NCBI RefSeq assembly: GCF_040783535.2
Contig: NZ_JBFONW020000006.1
Coordinates: 124,001 to 188,000, forward strand
From: Aestuariibius insulae
GTDB lineage: Bacteria > Pseudomonadota > Alphaproteobacteria > Rhodobacterales > Rhodobacteraceae
Direction of reading: 5' to 3'
Length of the DNA stretch: 64,000 nucleotides
Below the pieces are notes generated by a model, which did not search any database, was not told the DNA's origin, and worked only from the letters and a program-made list of their open reading frames with translations. A program made the translations under genes and the position numbers. Position 1 is the first letter of the stretch. Each line of letters starts with the position of its first letter. This document shows positions 25,846 through 38,165 of the stretch, one piece after another.

Positions 25846-26537
25846 TTGTAACGGATTTTAGCCGCGCACTGGGGCAGCTTTTCGATCCGAGGTTCCGGCG
25901 TGTTCTTTTGCTGGGCCTTGGTCTGACGGTTGCTCTTTTTGTGGCGGTCTTCGCGGCTCTGCTGGGTTTGATCGAATGGCTGACCGGCGAGACCACGACG
26001 CTTCCATTTGTCGGAGAGGTCACTTGGGTCGGCGAGTTCCTGTCCTGGGGGTCGGTCGCCTTCATGCTGATCGCGTCGATCTTTCTGATGATCCCTGTCG
26101 CCTCGGCGATTACCTCGTTCTTTCTGGGCGATGTCGCCCGCGCGGTGGAGGAGGAGTATTATCCGCATTTGCCCCCTGCTCCGGGCTCGCGTTTTGCCGA
26201 TGATCTGCGCGACACGGTAAATTTTCTAGGCGTTCTTGTCGCTGTGAACGTGGTGGCTGTTATTCTTTGCCTGATCTTCGCGCCCTTTGCGCCCTTCATC
26301 CTGTACGGGACCAATGGATATCTGCTGGGGCGGGAATATTTCACGCTGGTCGCGCGCAGGCGGCATTCGGACGCCGAGGCGCGGACGCTCAGGCGGGTGC
26401 ATTCCGGACAGATCTGGATTGCCGGGATCCTCATGGCGATCCCGCTAACGATCCCGATCGTCAATCTGTTCATTCCGGTGCTGGGGGCCGCGACGTTCAC
26501 GCATCTCTATCACCGGGTGGCCGGCGATATGGCCTAG
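25842..26537 (+). CDS. EI24-domain membrane protein (CysZ-like)
   Basis: This 231-residue protein has four to five membrane segments, including VLLLGLGLTVALFVAVFAALLGLIEWL, VAFMLIASIFLMIPVASAITSFFLG, FLGVLVAVNVVAVILCLIFAPFAPF and a C-terminal IWIAGILMAIPLTIPIVNLFIPVLG. The middle NGYLLGREYFTLVARRRH is the EI24 signature. CysZ homologues transport sulfate; whether this one does is not shown. It is coupled by four bases to the nitroreductase gene and overlaps the opposing DUF1467 gene by four bases at its stop. Confidence 0.85.
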   Translation: MIVTDFSRALGQLFDPRFRRVLLLGLGLTVALFVAVFAALLGLIEWLTGETTTLPFVGEVTWVGEFLSWGSVAFMLIASIFLMIPVASAITSFFLGDVARAVEEEYYPHLPPAPGSRFADDLRDTVNFLGVLVAVNVVAVILCLIFAPFAPFILYGTNGYLLGREYFTLVARRRHSDAEARTLRRVHSGQIWIAGILMAIPLTIPIVNLFIPVLGAATFTHLYHRVAGDMA

Positions 26538-26818
26538 TTCGAGACTTCGGGCGTGGACATCCGGTTGAACCAGTCGAAGTCGCGCACGGTGATCATGCCC
26601 GACCAGATGACGCCTGCCACGACCGCCCAGACAAGGAGGGCCCAGATCGTGACGATCCTGGCCTTGCGTCCAAGCTGAGGATCGGACGGCGCGGAGGCAT
26701 GGGTGCCGGGCACAATCTCTCCGTCATCGCCCTGGGTCCGCAGGTTGAGCGGCAGGACAATGAAGAGGATCATGAACCAGATGACCGCAAAGAGGACGAG
26801 GGCAGAGACAGGACCCAT
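26534..26818 (-). CDS. DUF1467 membrane protein
   Basis: This 94-residue protein has two membrane helices (ALVLFAVIWFMILFIVLPLNL and IVTIWALLVWAVVAGVIWSGMI) joined by a polar loop with DPQLGRKARI, the DUF1467 pattern. Its function is unknown. It lies 57 bases downstream of methylmalonyl-CoA epimerase in the same direction, an adjacency I recognise from other Rhodobacteraceae. Confidence 0.85.
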   Translation of the reverse strand: MGPVSALVLFAVIWFMILFIVLPLNLRTQGDDGEIVPGTHASAPSDPQLGRKARIVTIWALLVWAVVAGVIWSGMITVRDFDWFNRMSTPEVSN

Positions 26819-26875
26819 GATGTGACCTTGTTGAGCGTTCCCCGCCCTGGCGGCACGGAAACGGGAGGGGGGATG

Positions 26876-27280
26876 TCAGATTTCTTCAAGCTCGATCAGG
26901 CAGCCGTTGAAATCCTTCGGGTGTAGAAAGAGGACCGGTTTGCCGTGGGCGCCGATCTTGGGCTCGCCGGTGCCGAGAATGCGCGCGCCATCGGCCATGA
27001 GCTTGTCGCGGGCGGCCGCGATGTCGTCGACCTCGTAGCAGATATGGTGGATCCCGCCGGACGGGTTCTTGTCGAGAAACCCCTGGATCGGGCTGGCCTC
27101 CCCGAGGGGATAGAGAAGCTCGATCTTGGTGTTGGGCAGGTCGATGAAGATGACTGTGACGCCGTGATCCGGTTCGTCCTGAGGCGCGCCGACATCGGCG
27201 CCCAGCGCGCCGCGGTATTGAGCGGCGGCGGCCTCCAGATCGGGGACGGCGATGGCGACATGGTTGAGGCGACCGATCAT
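26876..27280 (-). CDS. mce: Methylmalonyl-CoA epimerase
   Basis: This 134-residue glyoxalase-fold protein interconverts (2R)- and (2S)-methylmalonyl-CoA in propionyl-CoA breakdown and the ethylmalonyl-CoA pathway. Metal and catalytic residues are visible in GRLNHVAIAVPDLEAA (His), KIELLYPLGE (Glu), GGIHHICYEVDDI (His) and GCLIELEEI (Glu). The start is ATG 27280; the frame is open upstream only as a high-GC artefact. The small size is the standard family length. DUF1467 follows. Confidence 0.92.
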   Translation of the reverse strand: MIGRLNHVAIAVPDLEAAAAQYRGALGADVGAPQDEPDHGVTVIFIDLPNTKIELLYPLGEASPIQGFLDKNPSGGIHHICYEVDDIAAARDKLMADGARILGTGEPKIGAHGKPVLFLHPKDFNGCLIELEEI

Positions 27281-27412
27281 GGCGGATCCCTTGGCGAATG
27301 GCTGGCCGGGTTTTCGCCCGCCCGTCCGGCGGACGCAAGGGCGGTGCGACGTTAACCCCCGGTTAGGTATGATTCCCTTAGAAAGGTCGCAACTCTGAGG
27401 GAGGCTGCTACG

Positions 27413-28129
27413 ATGGACGATCTGAACGACTTCATGATCCACCGACCCCCGACACGGGAGCGACCACTGCTGGGCGTGACTATCCTTGTCGTGGAAGACA
27501 GCCGGTTCGCCTGCGAGGCGCTGCGTCTGCTGTCGATCCGAAGCGGGGCGCGGATCCGGCGCGCGGACAGCCTGTCTTCGGCGCAGCGGCATCTCAAGGT
27601 CTATCGCCCAACGGTTGCGATCATCGACGAGGGGCTGCCGGACGGCTCCGGCGCCTCGCTGATCGCTAGCCTTCATGCGGAAGCGGCGCGGATCCCGGTG
27701 ATCCTGGGTTCGAGCGGGGACGAAGCGGCGCGCGCTTCGGCGATTGAGGCGGGCGCTGACGGCTTCATTGCCAAGCCCATCGCGCGCCTTGCGGAATTTC
27801 AGCAGGCGATCCTAGAGCATCTGCCGGATGCATTCTGCCCGCCGGGGCCTCGTTTACTGGGCGAGGAGGAGATCATACCCGATCCAATCGCGATGAGTGA
27901 CGACATGGCCCATGCCGCCAACCTGCTGTCGACACGCTGCGATCCGGAGACAATCGCCTATCTCAGGCAGTTCCTCGACAGCATCGCGCAAAGCGCTCAG
28001 GACCGGCCGATGGGCGATGCGCTGGCCGATCTCGCCGCCGCGCGCAGGCAAGGCCTGTCCGAGATGGGTGCCGTAGAGGCGCTGTCGCATGTTGTGCAAT
28101 CTAAACTGTCGGACTCGAAGGTGATCTGA
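27413..28129 (+). CDS. Response regulator with receiver domain and helical C-terminal region
   Basis: This 238-residue protein has a receiver at residues about 22-140: acidic pocket VVEDS, phospho-acceptor Asp in AIIDEGLPDGSG, conserved Ser in ILGSSGDE and Lys in FIAKPIARL. A 90-residue mainly helical tail follows with no recognised DNA-binding or enzymatic motif. It may work by protein-protein contact. No sensor kinase is near, so the partner is unknown. It is divergent from mce, about 130 bases apart, and its stop is only six bases from that of the opposing DUF1501 gene. Confidence 0.82.
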   Translation: MDDLNDFMIHRPPTRERPLLGVTILVVEDSRFACEALRLLSIRSGARIRRADSLSSAQRHLKVYRPTVAIIDEGLPDGSGASLIASLHAEAARIPVILGSSGDEAARASAIEAGADGFIAKPIARLAEFQQAILEHLPDAFCPPGPRLLGEEEIIPDPIAMSDDMAHAANLLSTRCDPETIAYLRQFLDSIAQSAQDRPMGDALADLAAARRQGLSEMGAVEALSHVVQSKLSDSKVI

Positions 28130-28135
28130 CGGGGG

Positions 28136-29353
28136 TTAGGCGATCAGCTTGAGGTCGGGACCCAGATCGAGCCCCGGGAAGATCGCGTCTTCGAGCACGG
28201 CGCGATCGAGCCCGAACAGCCCGCGCATCGCCCAAGCCGCCCCGGCGCGCACGTCGCGGGTCGGCATGAGATCGCGGCCTGCATAGAGATCGGGCAGGTT
28301 CAGCCCCGGCCAGTCGCCGAGGATCTGACCGCCGCGCACGGCGCCTCCAGCAAAGAGCATCGCGCCGCCCGTCCCATGATCGGTTCCGCCCGTGCCGTTC
28401 TGCTTGGCGGTGCGGCCGAACTCGGTCAGAGCAAGAACCGCTGTCTTGTCCCAGACGGGACCCAAGCCTGCCTTGAGCGTGAGGATCGTATCGCTGAGCC
28501 GGGACAGCGCACGCGGCAGGCTTTTGGCCTGGTTGAAATGCGTGTCCCAGCCATTGAGCGAGAACGCAGCGACCCGCGTGGATCCCCGAAGGCGGTTCGC
28601 GGCAAAGCGCGCGACTTTGACATGTCCGCTATTGGGCTTGATCTGCTCCATCATCGGATCGCTCATCATCATCTCGCTAGCGGAGGTTTCGGCCTCGCTG
28701 TCGATCTTGAGCTGTTCAGCTATGGCGATCGCATCGCTGGAGGCTGCGTGAAAGAGCGGATCATTCTCGTAAACCAACTCGAGCAGCGTTCTGGCCTGCG
28801 GAGACAGGGACAGCTGCGCATCTGGCGACCAGCGCGAGATCGGAGCGTCTCCGGAGGTAACGATCAGGTCCTCGCGCCCGATGGCGAAGGTCGTCTCGCT
28901 CTCGACGCCGGGAACGGTCTGGAGCATGCGGTTCAGCCAGCCGTCACGACCGCGCGGGCCGGGGAGCTGATCGGTTCCCGCCTCGAGCATGTCCTGCCCG
29001 TCGAAATGACTGCGCTTGTCACGGTAGGGCGTTGAGACCGCGTGCATCGCGCCGAACTCCCCGGCCTGCCAAAGCGGATAGAGCGACATGAGGGCGGGAT
29101 GCAGCGCGAAAAAGCCGCCCAGATCGCCGCCATCCTCGACCGCATCGCGGGTCAGATCGCCGCGCGTGCGGTAGAAGGCCTGGTCTCCGTAAGGGCGGAT
29201 CACGTCGATCCCGTCCATGCCGCCGCGCAGGATGATGACAACAAGGCGCGCATCCCACGGGGCAGAGGCCAGCGCCATTGGTGCCAGAAGCGGGCTTGCG
29301 GCGGCTGAGCATCCTAAGGCCAGTCCAGAGCTGAGAAAATGGCGACGATCCAT
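28136..29353 (-). CDS. DUF1501 protein, Tat-exported
   Basis: This 405-residue protein has a twin-arginine leader (MDRRHFLSSGLALGCSAAASPLL). The start ATG 29353 is set by that leader and by GAGGAG upstream. The body shows DUF1501 features: LVVIILRGGMDGIDVIRPYGD near the N-terminus, KRSHFDGQDMLEAG, and a C-terminal LTEFGRTAKQNGTGGTDHGTGGAMLFAGG. These Asp/His/Thr motifs resemble the alkaline phosphatase/sulfatase superfamily. It lies two bases after the DUF1800 gene in one operon, a widespread pairing. The function is unknown. Confidence 0.9.
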   Translation of the reverse strand: MDRRHFLSSGLALGCSAAASPLLAPMALASAPWDARLVVIILRGGMDGIDVIRPYGDQAFYRTRGDLTRDAVEDGGDLGGFFALHPALMSLYPLWQAGEFGAMHAVSTPYRDKRSHFDGQDMLEAGTDQLPGPRGRDGWLNRMLQTVPGVESETTFAIGREDLIVTSGDAPISRWSPDAQLSLSPQARTLLELVYENDPLFHAASSDAIAIAEQLKIDSEAETSASEMMMSDPMMEQIKPNSGHVKVARFAANRLRGSTRVAAFSLNGWDTHFNQAKSLPRALSRLSDTILTLKAGLGPVWDKTAVLALTEFGRTAKQNGTGGTDHGTGGAMLFAGGAVRGGQILGDWPGLNLPDLYAGRDLMPTRDVRAGAAWAMRGLFGLDRAVLEDAIFPGLDLGPDLKLIA

Positions 29354-29355
29354 GT

Positions 29356-30735
29356 TTATCTCCTCTGGAAATCGGGGGAAGACAGGACGATCCCGATCCC
29401 CTCGGCGGGGGTTTCGGCGGCTCCGGCAGCAAAGACGACCGCCTCGCTGGCCTGCTGGCCAAGGGCGGTCCTGACAAAATCGCGCGGGTCGGGCAGCGCG
29501 TCTGTCACCTGGGACGGAGCCTTCATGGACCATCCGATCCGGCCCGCCATACCTTGGGGCGTGATCCAGGACGCTGGATCCTCGGGCCAGCCATCCGGGC
29601 CGGAAGGTCCTGCTATCGACTGGCCCATGACCTGCATGGGACCGGCGAAGATCTGATCCACAGGCTTGCGGTCCAGCGCGGTCAGATCCGCGGCCCTTAC
29701 GCCGAGAGCCCGCAGCGTGCTTTCCATGAAATCGCGCGGCGGCTTGACCTTTTTCAGCTCCGGCGACCAGGCGTCGGGATGCTCCAGAAGCTGGGCGGTC
29801 ATGACCAGAAGATCACCCTCAGTATCCCGAAACGCGGCGGTCAGGGTCTGGACCAGATCCTCGCTTGGCTCATCCGAGACGAAGTGGCGCGCCATCTTTT
29901 CCGATAGGTGGCGGGCGGTGGCCGGATGGCGGGCGAGATCGTCCAAGGCTTCGAACACGTGATCGACCGAGGGGGCGCCGCCTCCGTAGGAGCTGCCCAG
30001 AACCGTCTCGGCGCCGGGTTCGACGAAATTCGTGCGGTAGACGAAGCCCTCTTCCTGAGTGAAGGCCATCCCGGTGAGAAGTTCGGCGAGTTGCCGAACG
30101 TCGGATTGCCCGTAGGGCCCGTCCACCCCCAGCGTATGCAACTCGAGCAGTTCGCGGGCGAGATTCTCGTTCAGGCCGCCGCCGCGCCGCTTGGCGCGTT
30201 GGCTGTTCGGTCCAAAGGACCGGTTCTGATCGAGATAGGACAGCATCATCGGATGGGTCATCGCCGCGCGCAGCATGTCCGAAAATCGACCCGTCACATG
30301 CGGGCGGATCGCCTCTTCGGCAAACACCGCGACCAGATGTGCGGACATCGGCCCGCTCGATTTGACGGTGAAATGATCGGCCCAGAAGCGTTCGAGCCGT
30401 TCCCTCAACCCGTCCTCCGTCGTTGCCGCCCGCGCCATTCGGCGCATCAGGAAGTCCCGCTGCCTGCGGCGTGCCTGCCGCTGAAGGGCGCGCATCGCCT
30501 CGTGAGCGGCCTCTTCCTCGGGCGTGCCCCGGACGCGGTTGCGGGCCTGTGTGGCGCGTTTGTAATCAAGGAGGGACGGATCGACGGTGAGGAAAGTCGG
30601 CATCGGGATCGCCTCGCCAATACGGTCGGGACCCGTCAGAAGACGCACCATCTCGTCCGGCGAAGCGGGCGGCGCGATCCGGGGCGACAATCCGGTTCCG
30701 AACCGGATCGACGCAAGATGGGATGTGAACGGCAT
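29356..30735 (-). CDS. DUF1800 protein
   Basis: This 459-residue helical protein has the DUF1800 signatures: ASIRFGTGLSP at the N-terminus, RLERFWADHFTV (about residues 112-123), and GGGLNENLARELLELHTLGVDGPYGQSDVRQLAELLTG (about residues 185-222). No obvious signal peptide is visible. It is the first gene of a two-gene operon with the Tat-exported DUF1501 protein. The pair is widely conserved in bacteria; its biochemical role is not established. Confidence 0.9.
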   Translation of the reverse strand: MPFTSHLASIRFGTGLSPRIAPPASPDEMVRLLTGPDRIGEAIPMPTFLTVDPSLLDYKRATQARNRVRGTPEEEAAHEAMRALQRQARRRQRDFLMRRMARAATTEDGLRERLERFWADHFTVKSSGPMSAHLVAVFAEEAIRPHVTGRFSDMLRAAMTHPMMLSYLDQNRSFGPNSQRAKRRGGGLNENLARELLELHTLGVDGPYGQSDVRQLAELLTGMAFTQEEGFVYRTNFVEPGAETVLGSSYGGGAPSVDHVFEALDDLARHPATARHLSEKMARHFVSDEPSEDLVQTLTAAFRDTEGDLLVMTAQLLEHPDAWSPELKKVKPPRDFMESTLRALGVRAADLTALDRKPVDQIFAGPMQVMGQSIAGPSGPDGWPEDPASWITPQGMAGRIGWSMKAPSQVTDALPDPRDFVRTALGQQASEAVVFAAGAAETPAEGIGIVLSSPDFQRR

Positions 30736-30807
30736 GGCATCCTCTGAAGATGTCAGACCTTGAGTATAAGGGCTCGGGGCCGCTCAAAACACCCCTGCGG
30801 CAAGAGG

Positions 30808-32586
30808 TCAGTCCTCTTTGGGCAGGACTCTGAGCGAGAGCTCGCGCAATTGCTCGGGCAGCGGATCGGACGGAGCGTCCATCATGAGGTCCTGTGCCTG
30901 CTGATTCATCGGGAACATGATGACCTCGCGGATATTGTCCTCATCCGCCAGAAGCATCACGATCCGGTCGATCCCTGCCGCGCAGCCGCCATGGGGAGGC
31001 GCGCCGTATTGGAAGGCGGTGACCATCCCGCCGAAGCGCTTGTTCACCTCCTCTTTGCCATAGCCCGCAATCTCGAAGGCGCGGTACATGATCTCGGGTC
31101 GGTGGTTCCGGATCGCGCCGGAAACCAGCTCGTAGCCGTTGCAGGCGAGGTCGTATTGGAAGCCGAGCACATCAAGCGGATCGCCGTCCAGCGCCTCCAT
31201 CCCGCCTTGAGGCATTGAGAAGGGGTTGTGTTCGAAGTCGATCGCGCCGGTCTCGGCGTCCTTTTCGTAGATCGGGAAGTCCACGATCCAGGCGAAGGCG
31301 AAGCGGTCTTTGTCAGTGAGGTTGAGCTCGTCGCCGATGACGGTGCGGGCGCGGCCTGCGACAGCCTCAAAGGCAGAAGGTTTGCCGCCGAGGAAGAAAG
31401 CGGCGTCGCCCACGCCGAGACCGAGCTGCTGGCGGATTTCCTCAGTGCGCTCGGGGCCGATATTCTTGGCGAGGGGGCCTGCGGCTTCCATACCGTCAGA
31501 GCCCTCTCGCCAGAAGATATACCCCATCCCCGGCAGGCCCTGGCTTTGAGCGTAGCTGTTCATCCGGTCGCAGAACTTGCGCGAGCCGCCGCCGGGGGCG
31601 GGGATGGCGCGGATCTCGGTGCCGTCCTGCTCGAGCAGTTTGGCGAAGATCGCAAAGCCCGAGCCGCGGAAGTGATCGCTGACGATCTGCATCTTGATCG
31701 GGTTGCGCAGGTCGGGCTTGTCGGTGCCGTACCAGAGCGCGGCGTCGCGGTAGCTGATCTGAGGCCAGTCGGTATCGACTTTCCGGCCGCCGCCGAATTC
31801 CTCGAAGATGCCAGCGATGACTGGCTGGATCGTGTCGAAGACGTCCTGTTGGGTGACGAAGCTCATCTCCATGTCGAGCTGGTAGAAATCGGTGGGCGAG
31901 CGGTCGGCGCGGGGATCCTCGTCGCGGAAACAGGGCGCAATCTGGAAATATTTGTCGAAGCCCGACACCATGATGAGCTGTTTGAACTGCTGCGGCGCTT
32001 GGGGAAGCGCGTAGAACTTGCCGGGATGCAGGCGCGAGGGCACGAGGAAGTCGCGCGCGCCTTCGGGGGAGGACGCGGTAATGATCGGCGTTTGAAATTC
32101 GCGGAAGTTCTGGTCCCACATACGTTTGCGGATCGAGGCCACGACGTCCGAGCGCAGGATCATGTTGCGCTGCATGACCTCGCGGCGCAGGTCGAGGTAG
32201 CGGTGCCGCAGGCGGGTTTCCTCGGGATATTCCTGATCGCCGAAGACCATGAGCGGAAGCTCTTCGGCGCGGCCCAGAACCTCGATATCGCGGACAAAGA
32301 CCTCGATCTCTCCGGTCGGGATCTTGGAATTGATGAGGCTCTCGTCGCGGGCCTTCACCTCGCCGTCAATGCGGATGCACCATTCGGAGCGGACCTTTTC
32401 GACCTCGGCAAACACCGGCGAATCCGGATCGCAGATGAGCTGCGTCATGCCGTAATGGTCGCGCAGATCGATGAAGAGGACGCCGCCGTGATCCCGCACG
32501 CGGTGCACCCAGCCGGAGAGACGCACGGTATCGCCGACATTGTCCTTGGTCAGATCTGCGCAGCTATGGGTGCGGTAGGGATGCAT
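30808..32586 (-). CDS. aspS: Aspartate-tRNA ligase
   Basis: This 592-residue class II synthetase attaches aspartate to tRNA. The N-terminal OB-fold anticodon-binding domain begins MHPYRTHSCADLTKDNVGDTVRLSGWVHR. Class II motifs include motif 2 in APCFRDEDPRADRSPTDFYQLDMEMSF and motif 3 in GAPPHGGCAAGIDRIVMLL. A bacterial GAD insertion lies in between. The length is typical of bacterial AspRS. It is monocistronic, with a sigma70-like promoter upstream. Confidence 0.97.
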   Translation of the reverse strand: MHPYRTHSCADLTKDNVGDTVRLSGWVHRVRDHGGVLFIDLRDHYGMTQLICDPDSPVFAEVEKVRSEWCIRIDGEVKARDESLINSKIPTGEIEVFVRDIEVLGRAEELPLMVFGDQEYPEETRLRHRYLDLRREVMQRNMILRSDVVASIRKRMWDQNFREFQTPIITASSPEGARDFLVPSRLHPGKFYALPQAPQQFKQLIMVSGFDKYFQIAPCFRDEDPRADRSPTDFYQLDMEMSFVTQQDVFDTIQPVIAGIFEEFGGGRKVDTDWPQISYRDAALWYGTDKPDLRNPIKMQIVSDHFRGSGFAIFAKLLEQDGTEIRAIPAPGGGSRKFCDRMNSYAQSQGLPGMGYIFWREGSDGMEAAGPLAKNIGPERTEEIRQQLGLGVGDAAFFLGGKPSAFEAVAGRARTVIGDELNLTDKDRFAFAWIVDFPIYEKDAETGAIDFEHNPFSMPQGGMEALDGDPLDVLGFQYDLACNGYELVSGAIRNHRPEIMYRAFEIAGYGKEEVNKRFGGMVTAFQYGAPPHGGCAAGIDRIVMLLADEDNIREVIMFPMNQQAQDLMMDAPSDPLPEQLRELSLRVLPKED

Positions 32587-32623
32587 GTAGGACCTCCTCG
32601 GGGGTCAGTGCGGATCGCGGCCC

Positions 32624-32652
32624 CTAACACCGTCTTGCATCGGCAAAGTCAA
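32624..32652 (-). promoter_or_regulatory. Sigma70-like promoter for aspS
   Basis: Read on the minus strand, TTGACT (32652-32647) and TGTTAG (32629-32624) are spaced by 17 bases. The predicted start of transcription would lie about 30 bases before the aspS ATG at 32586. Confidence 0.5.
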
Positions 32653-32753
32653 GCCGATCCGGTCTCTGGACAAATCCCTGCCAACGCCGACAATCATCTT
32701 CGGCCTGCCGGACAGGACGATCGGCATGGAATTTATAGAAAGGACGGCGGCCT

Positions 32754-33953
32754 ATGTGGACGCGGGCGTTTGACACCGTGATGCGCAGCTTCATCCAGGG
32801 CGGCGCTCTCGAGATCACGTATGCAGACGGACATATCGCCCGATACGGCGATCCGTCAGAGCCGATCCGGATCACGTTCAGCGATCCGCATTTGCCGCGC
32901 AAGATCCTGCTGTCGCCTGATATCGCAATCGGCGAAGCCTATATGGACGGCCGGGTGAGCATCGCGCAGGACGATCTGCGCGGGTTCCTGCAGCTGGTGA
33001 TGCATAGCCGCTCGGCCTTGCGATATGATGGTCTGATGCGCTGGCGCAACCGACTGGCGGGGCCTGTGCAGCCGCTGATCGACCGCTTTTCACCGCTGAG
33101 ATCCAAGGACAACGTGGCGCATCATTACGATCTGTCGTCGGATCTTTACGATCTATTTCTGGACGAGGACCGGCAGTATTCCTGCGCTTATTTTCGCGAT
33201 CCGGGCATGACGCTGGAGGCAGCGCAGGAGGCCAAGAAGCATCACATTGCCCGCAAGCTGGGCGTGAGGGATGGCGACCGGGTGCTGGATATCGGGTGTG
33301 GATGGGGCGGCATGGCGCTGACGCTCGCGCGTGATTACGGAGCGCACGTTACTGGCGTAACATTGAGCGAGGAGCAACATGCGATCGCTCGGCGCCGCGT
33401 CGAGGAGGCGGGCCTGGCGGACCGGATCGACATCCGGCTGATGGATTATCGCGACGTGACAGAGACATTCGATCGTATCGTGTCGGTCGGGATGTTCGAA
33501 CATGTCGGGCGACCCCAATATGGCACCTACTTCTCCCATATTCACGATAGTCTCGCGGAAGGCGGCGTGGCGCTTGTCCATACGATTGGAAATCTGACCG
33601 CTCCGCGTGCGACCAGCCCCTGGATCCGAAAGTACGTTTTTCCGGGCGGTTATCTTCCCTCCACAAGTCATATCGCCGAAGCGGTGGAGGGAAGTGGGCT
33701 GATGTTCGCGGATCTCGAGGTGCTGCGCGGCCATTATGCGCAGACGCTGGCGCATTGGCAGACGCGGTTCGTCGCCCGGATCGATGAGGCGCGAACCCTC
33801 TATGACGAGCGGTTCTGCCGGATGTGGCGCTACTATCTCACCGCGGCAGAACTGGGGTTCCTAATCGACCGGCTGGCCGTGCTTCAGTGCCAGTTGGTGC
33901 GCGACAAGTCCGCTGTGCCAGCGACGCGCGACTACCTTTATTCAGCGGCCTGA
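32754..33953 (+). CDS. cfa: Cyclopropane-fatty-acyl-phospholipid synthase
   Basis: This 399-residue SAM-dependent enzyme adds a methylene group to unsaturated phospholipid acyl chains at the inner membrane face. Visible motifs: NVAHHYDLSSDLYDLFLDEDRQYSCAYF (substrate and bicarbonate region), SAM loop VLDIGCGWGGMALTLARDYGAHVTGVTLSEEQ, VSVGMFEHVG, and the C-terminal RMWRYYLTAAELGF. The length is normal. It overlaps the opposing HAD gene by 16 bases at the stop. Confidence 0.92.
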   Translation: MWTRAFDTVMRSFIQGGALEITYADGHIARYGDPSEPIRITFSDPHLPRKILLSPDIAIGEAYMDGRVSIAQDDLRGFLQLVMHSRSALRYDGLMRWRNRLAGPVQPLIDRFSPLRSKDNVAHHYDLSSDLYDLFLDEDRQYSCAYFRDPGMTLEAAQEAKKHHIARKLGVRDGDRVLDIGCGWGGMALTLARDYGAHVTGVTLSEEQHAIARRRVEEAGLADRIDIRLMDYRDVTETFDRIVSVGMFEHVGRPQYGTYFSHIHDSLAEGGVALVHTIGNLTAPRATSPWIRKYVFPGGYLPSTSHIAEAVEGSGLMFADLEVLRGHYAQTLAHWQTRFVARIDEARTLYDERFCRMWRYYLTAAELGFLIDRLAVLQCQLVRDKSAVPATRDYLYSAA

Positions 33954-34612
33954 GGCTGGTTCAGCAACTCTGGCCCCAACGGTCCGTCCGGGATGATCGT
34001 GCCTTCGGGGAAGTTGCGGCCTCGCGCATCCCCGCCGGGGAAGGCCACGCAATCGATCCCGGCTGCAAGGGCAGCCTCAGCGCTTTCGGGCGTATCCTCG
34101 ATCGCGAGCGCGTCCTCGGCCTTGAGGGACAAAGCTTGGAGTGCGTCCTGGTAGATGTCGGGTGCAGGCTTGCTGTTCTCAACCTTCCCGCGCTCGCCGA
34201 TATAGTCGAAATCGGCGGCGTCGATCCCACCTAGATTGCTCAGGATGAGATCGATCTGCTCCTGACCCGTCGAGGTCACGAAGCCCAGTTTGAGCCCGCC
34301 CCGCTTGGCGGCATCGATCAAGGCGAGCACCCCTTCGCGCGGCTGAAGGCCTTCTTCACCGACGATCCGCTTGAAATGAGCGACCTTGCGCGCGTGGATT
34401 TCATCGGCATCGACACTTTGCGAGCGTGCGTCGGCATAATCCCGGACGCGCCGCTTTCCGCCCGGCGTCTTCAAGAGCTCGCGATATTCCGTCTCGCCCC
34501 AGTTCCAGCTGAGCCCGGCCTCGTCGAAAGCGGCATTGAACGCCCGTCGCTGCATGTCTGAGGTTTCTGCGAGGGTACCGATCGCACCGAAGAAAAGAGC
34601 TTTGTGGGTCAT
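33938..34612 (-). CDS. HAD-superfamily protein with degenerate motif I
   Basis: This 224-residue protein is built like a CbbY/phosphoglycolate phosphatase: an alpha-helical cap, motif II FVTSTG, motif III Lys in KVENSKPAPDIYQ and motif IV in LAIEDTPESAEAA. Motif I, normally D-x-D-G-T-L, reads FFGAIGTLAET, so both catalytic aspartates are absent while GTLAET is kept. It is therefore likely a non-hydrolytic or altered-function member. The start ATG 34612 is preferred over GTG 34621 because AAAGGTGG lies eight bases upstream. Confidence 0.82.
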   Translation of the reverse strand: MTHKALFFGAIGTLAETSDMQRRAFNAAFDEAGLSWNWGETEYRELLKTPGGKRRVRDYADARSQSVDADEIHARKVAHFKRIVGEEGLQPREGVLALIDAAKRGGLKLGFVTSTGQEQIDLILSNLGGIDAADFDYIGERGKVENSKPAPDIYQDALQALSLKAEDALAIEDTPESAEAALAAGIDCVAFPGGDARGRNFPEGTIIPDGPLGPELLNQPQAAE

Positions 34613-34803
34613 CGTTTCCACCTTTCACCGATTGATGTCTTAATGAGAACTCGGGATTGTAACGCCTGTTCCGGGATCGCGGCGCAAATCCGCATGGACT
34701 TCATCTATGCCAATCGGGAGCGACCTGCGCTTTGCGGAACAGTCCATTCGCAAAGCTGGCAGCCAAGCTACCGGTCAGATGATCTTCTCGTAGGGATGGT
34801 CCC

Positions 34804-34831
34804 TTGCGCCCCGGCTGCCACGATCTATAAC
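34804..34831 (+). promoter_or_regulatory. Sigma70-like promoter upstream of carB
   Basis: TTGCGC (34804-34809) and TATAAC (34826-34831) are spaced by 16 bases and lie about 30 bases before the carB ATG at 34863. The remainder of the 250-base divergent gap from 34613 shows no gene. Confidence 0.45.
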
Positions 34832-34862
34832 GCGACGGATTTGCGCGTTTAGGGGTCCGGTC

Positions 34863-38165
<3,303 letters not shown>

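Noticed and set aside
31228..32781. 517-codon plus-strand frame across aspS
   Set aside because: Antisense of aspS with no recognisable protein features.
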